DNA of 21,111 nt from a virus, in the IMG/VR virus record IMGVR_UViG_3300011113_000145, positions 1-21,111 of that record; one strand, 5' to 3'. The translations under genes and the position numbers were made by a program. Under the pieces are notes generated by a model, which made no database searches, was not told the origin of the DNA, and worked only from the letters and a program-made list of their open reading frames with translations. Position 1 is the first letter of the stretch, and every line of letters begins with the position of its first letter. Positions 11,428 to 20,517 of the stretch are shown one piece after another.

Positions 11428-11872
11428 GAATCGTGGTGGCCCGCGCCCTACAGCGCCTCAGTATAATCCAGCCAATGTCAATGGCCTTGGTGGAAACGGA
11501 CAAAGCGGTATGAATACTGACTATTCAGGCTTTACCTATGGAATGAATAAAGCTGTTAATGAACAGCGTTCCGCTGCTCCTATCAAACCAACTGCTCCTA
11601 CAGGACAAATGGGTATCGCTAGAGAGCTTGTACAAGAGCCTTTAATTCCATTAGATGCACCAACACAGCGTCCTGATGAACCAATTACTTATGGTGTAGA
11701 TGCAGGCCCAGGTCCTGGTACTGAAGTATTAAACCTACCACAAGGCGTTGGTATGGGACAAGATGTAGATAGCGGTATTCAAGCTATTCGTGCCATGTAT
11801 ATCCGCGACCCACGTAACCAGGATTTGCGTCGCATCCTAGAATTGGTAGACCAGCAGATAGGTAACATGTGA
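11417..11872 (+). CDS. Pro/Gly-rich hypothetical virion-region protein, 151 aa
   Basis: I take ATG 11417 (MAVENRGGPRPTAPQYNP) as start because GAGGAGG lies about 6 nt upstream; an earlier in-frame ATG at 11396 would place that SD inside the gene. Most of the protein is Pro/Gly/Asn-rich and probably disordered. A short helical C-terminal segment (about 120-149, SGIQAIRAMYIRDPRNQDLRRILELVDQQIG) could be a docking helix. It overlaps its upstream neighbour by 11 nt and its downstream neighbour by 4 nt. No family is assigned; a head or internal-virion accessory role is inferred from position. Confidence 0.75.
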   Translation: MAVENRGGPRPTAPQYNPANVNGLGGNGQSGMNTDYSGFTYGMNKAVNEQRSAAPIKPTAPTGQMGIARELVQEPLIPLDAPTQRPDEPITYGVDAGPGPGTEVLNLPQGVGMGQDVDSGIQAIRAMYIRDPRNQDLRRILELVDQQIGNM

Positions 11873-14800
11873 GTCAGCCAGCAGTAAAAAAGAATCCAGA
11901 TGGTACCTGGACAATCACTGGCGTACAAGAGAACAGGCTTACGCAGAATCAGGCTGACTATCAACAGTTAGTTAAAGCTTCAGAGCTACTTACTGGTGAG
12001 GAAGGCGAGAAAGCTCGCCGTTTAATTACGCAAACTCCTACCCTTTCTGGTGGATTACTTGCTAGCTTGGCTTCATATGGCGCAGTTCCTAACAATAATC
12101 TCGTTAAGACACTTGCTGACATTGATGCACAGACTCGCGCCCAGCGAGAATTAGATGCTTTTGCTGAAGCACAACGTATTTCTAATGAAAAGTTTAACAG
12201 TAAGTTCCGTGGTAAACTATGGTCAACCCTAAAAGGTCTTGTTCGTGGCGTTTCTATTATAAGCGAAACCCCAGGAGAAGCAATACAGGCCTCTGCTCGT
12301 ACCTTAAAAGAAGATATTGATGCAGCAGTACGCGGAGATATTAATTTCTGGACTCGGCAACCTACTGACCCAACTAAAACTCGTGAAGATTTAGGACTAT
12401 CTAGCGGGCCTGGTTCTATATTAAACCAGTTAAAGCTTACTCAGGTTGCTAAACAGCTTGTTGCTGAGAAAAAAATAGATTTAGGTGCAGGATTTTTCCC
12501 ATCTGAAGAGTCAGGTGCAGGCTTTGCAGCGCGTAAAGCACAGATGGATGTAGCTGCAGTCAATGTTAAGGTGGGCAACAGGACTTATCAGCGTCCATTC
12601 TACCTAGCTGACCCAGTAGTTAATGCTATTACCTTTGGTAATGCTGATACTAGCTACGGTAACGTAATGGTTGCTCTAGGAAACCTAGCTTTTGCTATCA
12701 AGACTGACACTTTTATTGTATATAATAGAATAAAGAATGCATCAAGAGAAGCAGAGCGTGTAGCTAGAACATCAACTGGTGTAAAAGCTGCTAAAGCTTA
12801 CCAGCAAAAAGCCATTCTTGACGCAGAAATTGAAGAGCTTACAGCTAGAATGAATCAGGCGTCTAGAGAATTAGATAATTTAGTAGGGCCTGAAAGAGCT
12901 GCTAAGCAAGATGAGTTTGTTACTGCTCTGAATGAAAGAGTTCAAAAGTCGGACGAGTATGATAACATTGTCTATGACCCTGAAGCAGTAGCTGGATTCT
13001 TAAGTAGCTCTGCGGCAGCCCCTGCTATTGATGCTCTTTCTGAGATTACAGACTGGAAAGAAATCTGGCGTTTAGGTAAGTCAGCAGGTGGACGTGGTGG
13101 CTTTAATGTTGAGCAAGCAAAGGCTATTGCTGCTGCATCTAACCGTGAAGAAGTATTAAGCGCCTTAGCTCCTTTTATTGCCAAGGGAACAGTAGCTGCT
13201 GGTGTACTTGATAGAGGTACTGCAACAGGAAAAGCTGTTGGAGAGATGCTTAGTTCCAGAATTGTTCCTGGTCAGGTAGCTCAGATTGTTGATTCAATCA
13301 AAGGCCTTGGAGCTCGCGGCTTTCGCAAGATGCCATTCTATAATAAAGTTGTAGATGCTTACAATAAAGGTTTAACAGTTGTACCTAGAGGTAAGGCTAT
13401 TCATGCCTCTGATAAAGATGGATTGATTGACGCAATTTACTCTTATGGTCGTATTACAAATGTATCTGCTGCTAAGTTAGATGAGCTAGCTGACATTGTA
13501 GCCCTAACAGATGATGCTTCTGAGGCAGGTTATACTGCTTCTGCTAGACTCTTTGATGAGATATTAGCTGCTAATATAGATAAGAAGTATATCAATCCAG
13601 AGCTACTCAAAGAAGTAACCCGTATATTTAGAAGCGGTAAAGACCAGATGTCAACCTATTGGTCAGCCCGCCACGCAGCTGGAGCTAAAATAGATTACGT
13701 ACTTTCTGGAAATAAGAAAGTAACTATTACTGGTCCGCACCTAGACTCTGAATATCTTAATTCAGTAGTATATTTGCCTGATGCTCGTGAGTTATTAGAT
13801 GTAATTTCTTCTGTAAATAAGCTTGGAAAAGTCACAGAAAATACCAAAGAGTTAACAGACTTTTTAACTAATACTGTTTGGAAGCGTATCGTACTTGTCC
13901 GCCCAGCATATATTATGCGTAACATTGCCGAGGAACAGATTCGTGTTTTAGGTACAGGGCATATATCATTCTTTAACAACCCACTTATGGCTATGGGTAT
14001 GTGGTTAGGTAGAGACGGTGGCTCCTCTTGGCGTGCTGTATTAAATAAGTTTGACCCATTTAAGAATACAGTAACAGATGAAAGTTTTAAACTAGGTTCC
14101 GCTAAGGATGAATTCGTGGCAGAAGTTGCTGCTCACGACGCAACTGAATCATATATTAAGTTTATGACTTCTGGAGTAAGCGGCATAGATAATGACGCCC
14201 GTAGCGTTATGTCATTTGCTGGATTCCAGCCTAGAGCATTTGGACATCCCCGTTGGTGGGAAGGTCTTGCTAATGAAATTCGCATTCTTAGCAACTCTAT
14301 TGCAGGTAGAGCGGTAGCTCGTACTGGTCCTACTTTAGATAATCAGATGGCTACAGTAGATTACTTACTTGCTGGTGCTGGTAAAGATGAGTGGACTCAG
14401 TTTGCTAAACTTCAGAAGCCTGAGATTCGTGACTGGTTACTTAGCCCAGAAGGTGCTACGACCTATTTGTTTACTGGTGTAGACGAAAGTGGTAAAGCAG
14501 TATCCCTTCTTGCACGTATCGAAGAAGCTGCAGGTATGGGTGGCGAAGCTTCTCAAGCAATTAAGAATCTAATTGCCTTTGGTAGAATCGATAAACCAGG
14601 ATTTAAGATTGAAGTACCTAAAGGTAGGCAGTCAGCAGAGAATTCAATTCGTAATGCTGCTGCAATGTCATCTGGTAAGAAAGCCCTCAAGGATATTAAC
14701 GAAGAGTTTGCAGATATATTAAAGCAATCTTTTGATGGCAAAGGCAATTGGGACGGATTGCTTATGAATGTCCCTGAAGCTAAGTTTCAAACCACAGGTA

Positions 14801-17268
14801 AAATTGGCGAGATATTTACTCGTGTATCTGAGGGATTCTTTAACTTTGCTGTTAAACTTGAGAAGACATCAACGATGGGCCCAGAGTGGCGTCAGTCATA
14901 TTGGGATGCTATCTATGATATCTCTGGTGCGCTAGATGCTGAAGCTGTTGCAAAGCTAGGTAGTGTTGCTAAGAAGTCTTTGACTCCATTAACAACCTTT
15001 AAAGGACAGCCAATAGGCAAAGAGCATGCAGTATGGAAAGCATTTAAGACTGCAGAAGAATCTGCCGCAAAAGTGTCAAGAGAGGAACTAGCTGAAGCTC
15101 AATCATATATCAATAGATTCCCTAATTTGCAGGAATATAAAGACGGTGGCAGTGGTGGAATTGTTGGAACTAGAAGCGTCGTTGGTTTCGTAAAAACTTC
15201 TGCCTTAAAAGACATGTCTGGAAATATTGCTGGGAACAAAGAAGCAATAGAGTTCTACCGCAAATCCTTGCGCGAAGGTAAAGGCTTTAGTAAACAATTT
15301 CGTGATGAAACATACAATGAACCAATTATGGTTGTCTATGACAATGAAACAGGGTTAGCATATATTGGAGAAGGTAATCACAGGCTTCAGGCAGCTCTTG
15401 CCGAAGGTATAGGTTATGTACCAGTAAGAGTGGTTAAAGGTAACAAAAAAGAAATGGTTACCGATTTAGAAGCTGGAAGATTTCCAAAGCAAATTAAGAA
15501 TAATAAGAAACCACAATTCCCAGAAACTTATGGGCCGAACGCTGGTAAAGTACGTGATGAAAATTATGTTCCACCAGAGATGCACCCGAGCTATGTGTTC
15601 GATAAAGAATATACTTTAACTGAAAGCGTTGAAGCTGCTAAAAAGTTTGGCAATATCACTGCAGCTGAAGCCCATGAGTATGCTTCCTTTGTAGCTAGCA
15701 AGCGTGTTGCAGATTTATTCTATGATGCTTCTCGTAAGCGTTTAATATTCCATCAGCTACGTTTGATTGCACCATTCGGTGCAGCTTGGGAAGATACTAT
15801 TCGTAAGTGGGGCCAGATTGCTCTGGATAACCCAATGGAAGTATACAAGATTCAGAAGAGTCTACAATGGCTCACAAAGCCAGAGTCATCAGCACTGTAT
15901 TCTTTAACAGATGCTAAGGATTATTATGACCCTAACCAAGGTTTCTTCTTTAATGACCCATTAGATGGGCAACGCAAGTTCTTTATTCCGTTCCTAGGCA
16001 CTGGTCTTAACTTCCTATCAAACCTAAGGACTGGCCAAGGGTTGAGCAAGCAAGGCCCTTATGCTATTGCTGCTACACCACAATCATTGAACTTCGCATT
16101 TGCATCAGGTAGCATCATGCCAGGTTTTGGCCCAGGACTACAGATGTCGGTAATAGCATTAGATGAATTGGGTGTTAACCCAATCAACATTGCGCCGATT
16201 GGTATGCGAGACGGTATAAATAAGATAATTTTTCCATTTGGTGAGCCTGACTTAAAACAAGGCGTACTTGAAGGATTCCTTCCTGGTAATTGGCGTAGAC
16301 TATTAGCCTTTTTCCCTGGACAAGAAGAATCATATGCAGCTGCTTTTGCTCCTGTTATGAACTATCTAGCTAGCGGTGGAAACTATGACTTAAATGACAT
16401 AGAAGACCAAGCTCAGTTAATGAGAGATACTGATAAGTTTGCTAAATGGTTTACAGTATTCCGCGGTTTATTTGGATTAGTTTCTCCTTTCCCGCTACAA
16501 CCACAAGGATTAAGCACTCTTGATGATGGAAATGTTGTACTATCTACCGCTTTGTATAATGACTTCAAGCAGTTAGAAGTAGCAGCTGGTGGTAATTACA
16601 ACAAGGCTTATGCTGACTTCTTAGACTTATACGGACCAGAAGCTATATTTGCTATCATCAATACATCTTCAGGCGCCCCTACTAACTTGATGACATACGA
16701 GTTAATTCAGCGAGAGCCAGAAGTTGTGGACTTATATCCTGAGACTTATGGATATGCATACCCTGCTGGTGGATTTTCTACAGAGTTATATCGCTGGCAA
16801 CGCCGCGCTGGTAATAAAGAAAAGTTTGATTCTAAACAATTAGTGCAAAGAGCTACAAGTTTACGCTTCTATGCAGCTGATGATAGGCTAATGGCTCGTC
16901 TAATATCTGGCGACTTTAGTGAGGAAGAGTACGAAGAAGCCCGTAAGAACCTTCGTGATACCTTTATTAAAGCAGGTCTCAGTATAGAGACTGACCCATA
17001 TAAGAAGGCTCGTGTTAAAGATGAGCTTCGTAGAATGGCAACAGATATACGCTTTGAAGATTCAGACGCTGTAGCAGGACTTCGTGACTATCTATATCTA
17101 AGGGATAAAGCCTTAGAAGCAGCTAACATAGATAACGATAGTCTAGCTAAGAAGGGTGCACTACCTCAGCGTGAATGGTTAGCAGGACAAGTTAAACAGA
17201 TTCTACAAAGAAATCCAGAGTTCTATAAATTTTATTACAGGTTCTTTAAAGAGGAGTTAGAAGGATAA
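11869..17268 (+). CDS. Giant (1799 aa) putative internal virion protein with ParB/Srx-like insert
   Basis: Translation starts at GTG 11869, overlapping the previous stop (GTGA), with a weak SD (AGG) about 7 nt upstream. The 1799-aa protein is mostly helical. It has an early alanine-rich coiled-coil region (about 300-350) and a conserved-looking core (RPAYIMRNIAEEQIRVLGTG). The C-terminal half holds hydrophobic/Gly/Pro stretches (FIPFLGTGLNFL, GSIMPGFGPGLQ) that could be membrane-active. Around 1110-1200 lies a ParB/sulfiredoxin-like segment: YIGEGNHRLQAALAEGIGYVPVRVV (G1167-L1177 and onward), with the GxGNHRLxAA motif. Flanking residues (~1030 and ~1260) read like one helical domain split by this insert. 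Size and place between portal and capsid suggest an ejected inner-core protein or a polyvalent-type protein; this is inference. Confidence 0.8.
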   Translation: MSQPAVKKNPDGTWTITGVQENRLTQNQADYQQLVKASELLTGEEGEKARRLITQTPTLSGGLLASLASYGAVPNNNLVKTLADIDAQTRAQRELDAFAEAQRISNEKFNSKFRGKLWSTLKGLVRGVSIISETPGEAIQASARTLKEDIDAAVRGDINFWTRQPTDPTKTREDLGLSSGPGSILNQLKLTQVAKQLVAEKKIDLGAGFFPSEESGAGFAARKAQMDVAAVNVKVGNRTYQRPFYLADPVVNAITFGNADTSYGNVMVALGNLAFAIKTDTFIVYNRIKNASREAERVARTSTGVKAAKAYQQKAILDAEIEELTARMNQASRELDNLVGPERAAKQDEFVTALNERVQKSDEYDNIVYDPEAVAGFLSSSAAAPAIDALSEITDWKEIWRLGKSAGGRGGFNVEQAKAIAAASNREEVLSALAPFIAKGTVAAGVLDRGTATGKAVGEMLSSRIVPGQVAQIVDSIKGLGARGFRKMPFYNKVVDAYNKGLTVVPRGKAIHASDKDGLIDAIYSYGRITNVSAAKLDELADIVALTDDASEAGYTASARLFDEILAANIDKKYINPELLKEVTRIFRSGKDQMSTYWSARHAAGAKIDYVLSGNKKVTITGPHLDSEYLNSVVYLPDARELLDVISSVNKLGKVTENTKELTDFLTNTVWKRIVLVRPAYIMRNIAEEQIRVLGTGHISFFNNPLMAMGMWLGRDGGSSWRAVLNKFDPFKNTVTDESFKLGSAKDEFVAEVAAHDATESYIKFMTSGVSGIDNDARSVMSFAGFQPRAFGHPRWWEGLANEIRILSNSIAGRAVARTGPTLDNQMATVDYLLAGAGKDEWTQFAKLQKPEIRDWLLSPEGATTYLFTGVDESGKAVSLLARIEEAAGMGGEASQAIKNLIAFGRIDKPGFKIEVPKGRQSAENSIRNAAAMSSGKKALKDINEEFADILKQSFDGKGNWDGLLMNVPEAKFQTTGKIGEIFTRVSEGFFNFAVKLEKTSTMGPEWRQSYWDAIYDISGALDAEAVAKLGSVAKKSLTPLTTFKGQPIGKEHAVWKAFKTAEESAAKVSREELAEAQSYINRFPNLQEYKDGGSGGIVGTRSVVGFVKTSALKDMSGNIAGNKEAIEFYRKSLREGKGFSKQFRDETYNEPIMVVYDNETGLAYIGEGNHRLQAALAEGIGYVPVRVVKGNKKEMVTDLEAGRFPKQIKNNKKPQFPETYGPNAGKVRDENYVPPEMHPSYVFDKEYTLTESVEAAKKFGNITAAEAHEYASFVASKRVADLFYDASRKRLIFHQLRLIAPFGAAWEDTIRKWGQIALDNPMEVYKIQKSLQWLTKPESSALYSLTDAKDYYDPNQGFFFNDPLDGQRKFFIPFLGTGLNFLSNLRTGQGLSKQGPYAIAATPQSLNFAFASGSIMPGFGPGLQMSVIALDELGVNPINIAPIGMRDGINKIIFPFGEPDLKQGVLEGFLPGNWRRLLAFFPGQEESYAAAFAPVMNYLASGGNYDLNDIEDQAQLMRDTDKFAKWFTVFRGLFGLVSPFPLQPQGLSTLDDGNVVLSTALYNDFKQLEVAAGGNYNKAYADFLDLYGPEAIFAIINTSSGAPTNLMTYELIQREPEVVDLYPETYGYAYPAGGFSTELYRWQRRAGNKEKFDSKQLVQRATSLRFYAADDRLMARLISGDFSEEEYEEARKNLRDTFIKAGLSIETDPYKKARVKDELRRMATDIRFEDSDAVAGLRDYLYLRDKALEAANIDNDSLAKKGALPQREWLAGQVKQILQRNPEFYKFYYRFFKEELEG

Positions 17269-18524
17269 TGAGTATCACAACCCCACAGCCAAGCGCCTCT
17301 CCAGCTCCTTCCCCAAAACCTTCTGGCAACCTTGGCCCATCTGCTGAAGCTGAGAAAGCTGCAGCTACTGTAACAACAACTACCGCAGATACCAAAAAGA
17401 CAGGTCTTACTGGCGTCCCTGTTGGTACTCCAATAATTACTGGCGAAGAAGTCATCAGAAAGCCAAGACCAAAAACTAAAAAGTATTATGATGTTACCAA
17501 GAAGACTTATGGGGTAACTCAATATGCTCCTGGTGATGGTGCCAGAATATTTGGAACATTAAATAATGAGCAGAAGGTTGAACTCCTAGCAAAACTTGCT
17601 CAGATACCTGGTCTGTATAGTCGAAACAAAGCACCAAACCAAGACTATCTTTTAAGATTAGTTTCTGCTGGCGGAAACATAGCCGTCAGAGAAGAAGATA
17701 TGGACGCGCTAGAAAATGTCATGCGCTATGCTGACACTACTGGTGATAGCTATGGCACTGCTGTAGATAAGTTAGTTGCTAACCCAACCGTAGCCCAAGG
17801 ATTCTTTGACTTAGCTGGCACCAAGACTGGTGCTGCTCGTAAGATTGCTTTAACTCCAGCTGATGCTTTAGTAGTGGAACTACAACAGTCCCTTCTTGAT
17901 TATCTAGATGTTAAGGCTAGCAAGAAAGAAGCTCAAGACTATGCTAAGAAAATTAATGAGCTAGAGAAGAAGCGTAAGGGACCATTAACCCAACTAGAGC
18001 GTCAACAGTTACTTCTTGATACAGTTCAAGATAAAGCAAAAGAAGTATTTAAAGATGGCGTTGACGAAGCAGATAGCTTGTTGATGCGTAAGGGTGCCCT
18101 TGGTGGTACTTACAATGCCCTGCGCGAAGAGTATAAAGACTATGGTATTCCTATTGATGATAAGTCTTTATATAAACTAGCTATCAATTCAATACGCAGT
18201 AAGCAGGCGCTAGAGAATAACCTTAGTAAGATTAGACTTCAAGCAGAGGTTGCTATGCCTGCCCTCAAAGATTACATTCAACAGGGCCTAAGCCCTAAAG
18301 AAGCACTAGGAACCTACCTAGCTGCTTACTCTAGATTTACAGGAATTCCTCAGAATCAAGTAGACTTGACAAGGCTTGCTCCAGTATATTCAGGGGATAA
18401 GGTTATGCCATTTAATGATTGGGAAAAATATTTGTACACCCTTCCTGAAGCTAAGAATTCACCAGTAGTAAGAGAGCAGCAGTTAAGTGATGCTAGAGCT
18501 CTTATTAGAAACTTTATCGGATAG
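17268..18524 (+). CDS. Putative virion-associated protein, 418 aa
   Basis: ATG 17268 shares its A with the previous TAA (TAATG) and has GAAGGA just upstream. The first ~75 residues are Pro/Ser/Thr/Lys-rich and disordered. The rest is helical with a central coiled coil (about 220-260, AKKINELEKKRKGPLTQLERQQLLLDTVQDKAKEVF) and a globular C-terminal helical region. No catalytic motif is visible. It sits between the giant protein and another coiled-coil protein, and the three could form an internal core or ejection complex. I do not recognise a family. Confidence 0.75.
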   Translation: MSITTPQPSASPAPSPKPSGNLGPSAEAEKAAATVTTTTADTKKTGLTGVPVGTPIITGEEVIRKPRPKTKKYYDVTKKTYGVTQYAPGDGARIFGTLNNEQKVELLAKLAQIPGLYSRNKAPNQDYLLRLVSAGGNIAVREEDMDALENVMRYADTTGDSYGTAVDKLVANPTVAQGFFDLAGTKTGAARKIALTPADALVVELQQSLLDYLDVKASKKEAQDYAKKINELEKKRKGPLTQLERQQLLLDTVQDKAKEVFKDGVDEADSLLMRKGALGGTYNALREEYKDYGIPIDDKSLYKLAINSIRSKQALENNLSKIRLQAEVAMPALKDYIQQGLSPKEALGTYLAAYSRFTGIPQNQVDLTRLAPVYSGDKVMPFNDWEKYLYTLPEAKNSPVVREQQLSDARALIRNFIG

Positions 18525-18531
18525 GTAGGAT

Positions 18532-19887
18532 ATGGCTAGAAAATTTAAAACAGACGCTCAAAAAGATGCTGAGCTAGGCATATCACGAGGCAGAACAGAC
18601 TCTGCTGCTTCTGTTGGAGAATCTGGTACTATAACCGCTATTCAAAAAGAAAGACCTTATGAAGTTCAAAGAGCCCTTGAGGGATATGACCCTAGTAAGG
18701 TAGTCGACCCTGCAAAAGCAGCCATTGCTGCGGAGACTACTAAATTAAAAACATCTGTTGATGAAGCTATTACTAAGGCAGCAGATGATTTAGCTGCTAT
18801 CATGGCCCAGGCCGAGGCTGATATTGCAGAAGCGGAAAGATTAGCAGAAGAAGCTAAACGTTTCGCAGCTGAAGGTGAAAAAGCTGAAGCTGAAGGCGAT
18901 AAGATTATAACTGATGCTATTGCATCTGGTCAGTTTAACTATATGGAATTGCCTACTGTATTTAAAACAGTTGTCAATGAGCAGCCACAATATGCAACTG
19001 CCTCTGATGCAGGACTTGCAGCCGCTGCTGCAGCTTTGAGCGCTGTTGGGGTAGAAGGCCTTGTAGAAGTAATGGCTGAGATTCGTAGGTTATACCCTGG
19101 TATAGCTTCAGAGGATGCACTAAATCTTCTTAAGTTTGACAAGCGTTTTAATACCGCATATCTTACTCGTTTTGCTGGAAACAAAAAGCTTCAAGACGCA
19201 GGCTTTGCAATGCTAGATGATAAAACATATCTTGCTACCGAAGCAGCTTACAGTAAAATCTTTAATGCTTATGGCTTGAAACAGTTTGCTAACCGCGATA
19301 AGTATAGCAATCTAATTGGTAGCATGGTATCAGCTGATGAGCTAGCAGGGCGCGTATCTGCTGGATACGACAGAATTGTTAAGGGCGCTGCAGTAACAAA
19401 AGATGCTTTAAACAAGCTATTCCCTGAACTAAACGATGTAGATATTTTAGCCTACGTTATTGACCCTGTTAATCAGCTACCAGCTATTCAGCGCAAGATT
19501 CAAGCTGCTGAAATTGGTGGAGCTGCCCTTGCTCAGAACCTAAGTATCGGACTAACACAAGGCCCAACCGATGCATCTGGATATACAAATGTCAGCCGTC
19601 AAGGACTTAGTATTGAACAACTACAGGCTCAAGGTATTGACTTAGAAGAAGCCCGTAGAGGATATGCTGCAGTAGCTAGCGTACTACCAACTGGAGAGAA
19701 ACTAAGTTCAATTTACGGTAGAAGCTTGGGACAATATGGTCGCAAACAAGCTGAACAAGAAGCATTCTTAAATTTAGCAGAAGCTAAAGCTGCTCGTGAG
19801 AAACTATCTGCTAGAGAAATCGCAGAGTTTTCTGGCGAAGCTGGAATGCTTAAGTCACAACGCCGAGCAACAGGCGGCTTAGTATAG
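18532..19887 (+). CDS. Coiled-coil virion-associated protein, 451 aa
   Basis: The 451-aa product begins 7 nt after the previous gene with AGGTAGGA before ATG 18532. Residues ~65-125 are a long Ala/Glu/Lys coiled coil (ADDLAAIMAQAEADIAEAERLAEEAKRFAAEG). A helical globular region follows, containing YPGIASEDALNLLKFDKRFNTAYLTRFAGNKKL, and the C-terminus is again helical and basic (REKLSAREIAEFSGEAGMLKSQRRATGG). It resembles the long helical internal proteins found beside giant ejection proteins, but no named family is evident. It is the last gene before the scaffold/capsid pair. Confidence 0.75.
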   Translation: MARKFKTDAQKDAELGISRGRTDSAASVGESGTITAIQKERPYEVQRALEGYDPSKVVDPAKAAIAAETTKLKTSVDEAITKAADDLAAIMAQAEADIAEAERLAEEAKRFAAEGEKAEAEGDKIITDAIASGQFNYMELPTVFKTVVNEQPQYATASDAGLAAAAAALSAVGVEGLVEVMAEIRRLYPGIASEDALNLLKFDKRFNTAYLTRFAGNKKLQDAGFAMLDDKTYLATEAAYSKIFNAYGLKQFANRDKYSNLIGSMVSADELAGRVSAGYDRIVKGAAVTKDALNKLFPELNDVDILAYVIDPVNQLPAIQRKIQAAEIGGAALAQNLSIGLTQGPTDASGYTNVSRQGLSIEQLQAQGIDLEEARRGYAAVASVLPTGEKLSSIYGRSLGQYGRKQAEQEAFLNLAEAKAAREKLSAREIAEFSGEAGMLKSQRRATGGLV

Positions 19888-20004
19888 AATCCTGACATGG
19901 ACCCATCGGCCCCATGCAGCGTATTAGACCGATAGCAAGAGCCAACCCATTACCCCGAATGGACTTGAGGCTTGCGACTAACAACGAATAGAAGGGTGGT
20001 TGCT

Positions 20005-20487
20005 ATGAGCAACAACTACTGGGATGAAGAAGACGACGACCTAGATACAGAATCGCAGTCGTTTGGTGCAAGTGAGAGTGACTTACTAAAGAAACTCCGC
20101 AAGGCTAAACGTTCTGATGAGAAGCGTATCAAGGAACTGACTGAGCAACTTGAGGGTTTAACCAAGGTGCAGCGTGAGCGAGTTGTCAAAGAAGTCCTAG
20201 AAAAAAAGGGTGTTAATCTAAAGGCCGCACGCCTTGTATTAAAAGACTTGGATGATGTTAACGAGGAGTCAGTTTCTAATTGGCTCGATGATAACGCAGA
20301 CTTGTTTGGAATCAAGGTAGCGGAACAAGAAGCACCAGTAAATCAACAGGAGATTGCTCGGCTTCGCCAGCAAGATATCCTGACACAAGGTGCTCTAACA
20401 CCTGACAGAGGACTAGATGTAGAACAGCGTATGAACCAAGCTGGTTCAGCCGAAGAGCTACTGTCTATCCTTCAGTCACAACAATAA
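20005..20487 (+). CDS. Putative capsid scaffolding protein, 160 aa
   Basis: I choose ATG 20005 (MSNNYWDEEDDDLD), with GAAGGGTGG upstream; a TTG at 19972 in frame lacks support. The protein has an acidic N-terminus, a charged coiled coil (about 25-60, LLKKLRKAKRSDEKRIKELTEQLEGL), a middle helical domain and a Gln-rich C-terminal helix (SAEELLSILQSQQ). Small, highly charged coiled-coil proteins directly upstream of the major capsid gene are typically scaffolds that are removed during head maturation. If so, the Ntn peptidase upstream is a candidate for that removal (inference). Confidence 0.75.
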   Translation: MSNNYWDEEDDDLDTESQSFGASESDLLKKLRKAKRSDEKRIKELTEQLEGLTKVQRERVVKEVLEKKGVNLKAARLVLKDLDDVNEESVSNWLDDNADLFGIKVAEQEAPVNQQEIARLRQQDILTQGALTPDRGLDVEQRMNQAGSAEELLSILQSQQ

Positions 20488-20517
20488 TCCGTTCATAGTC
20501 AAGGAGACTAAAAACTA

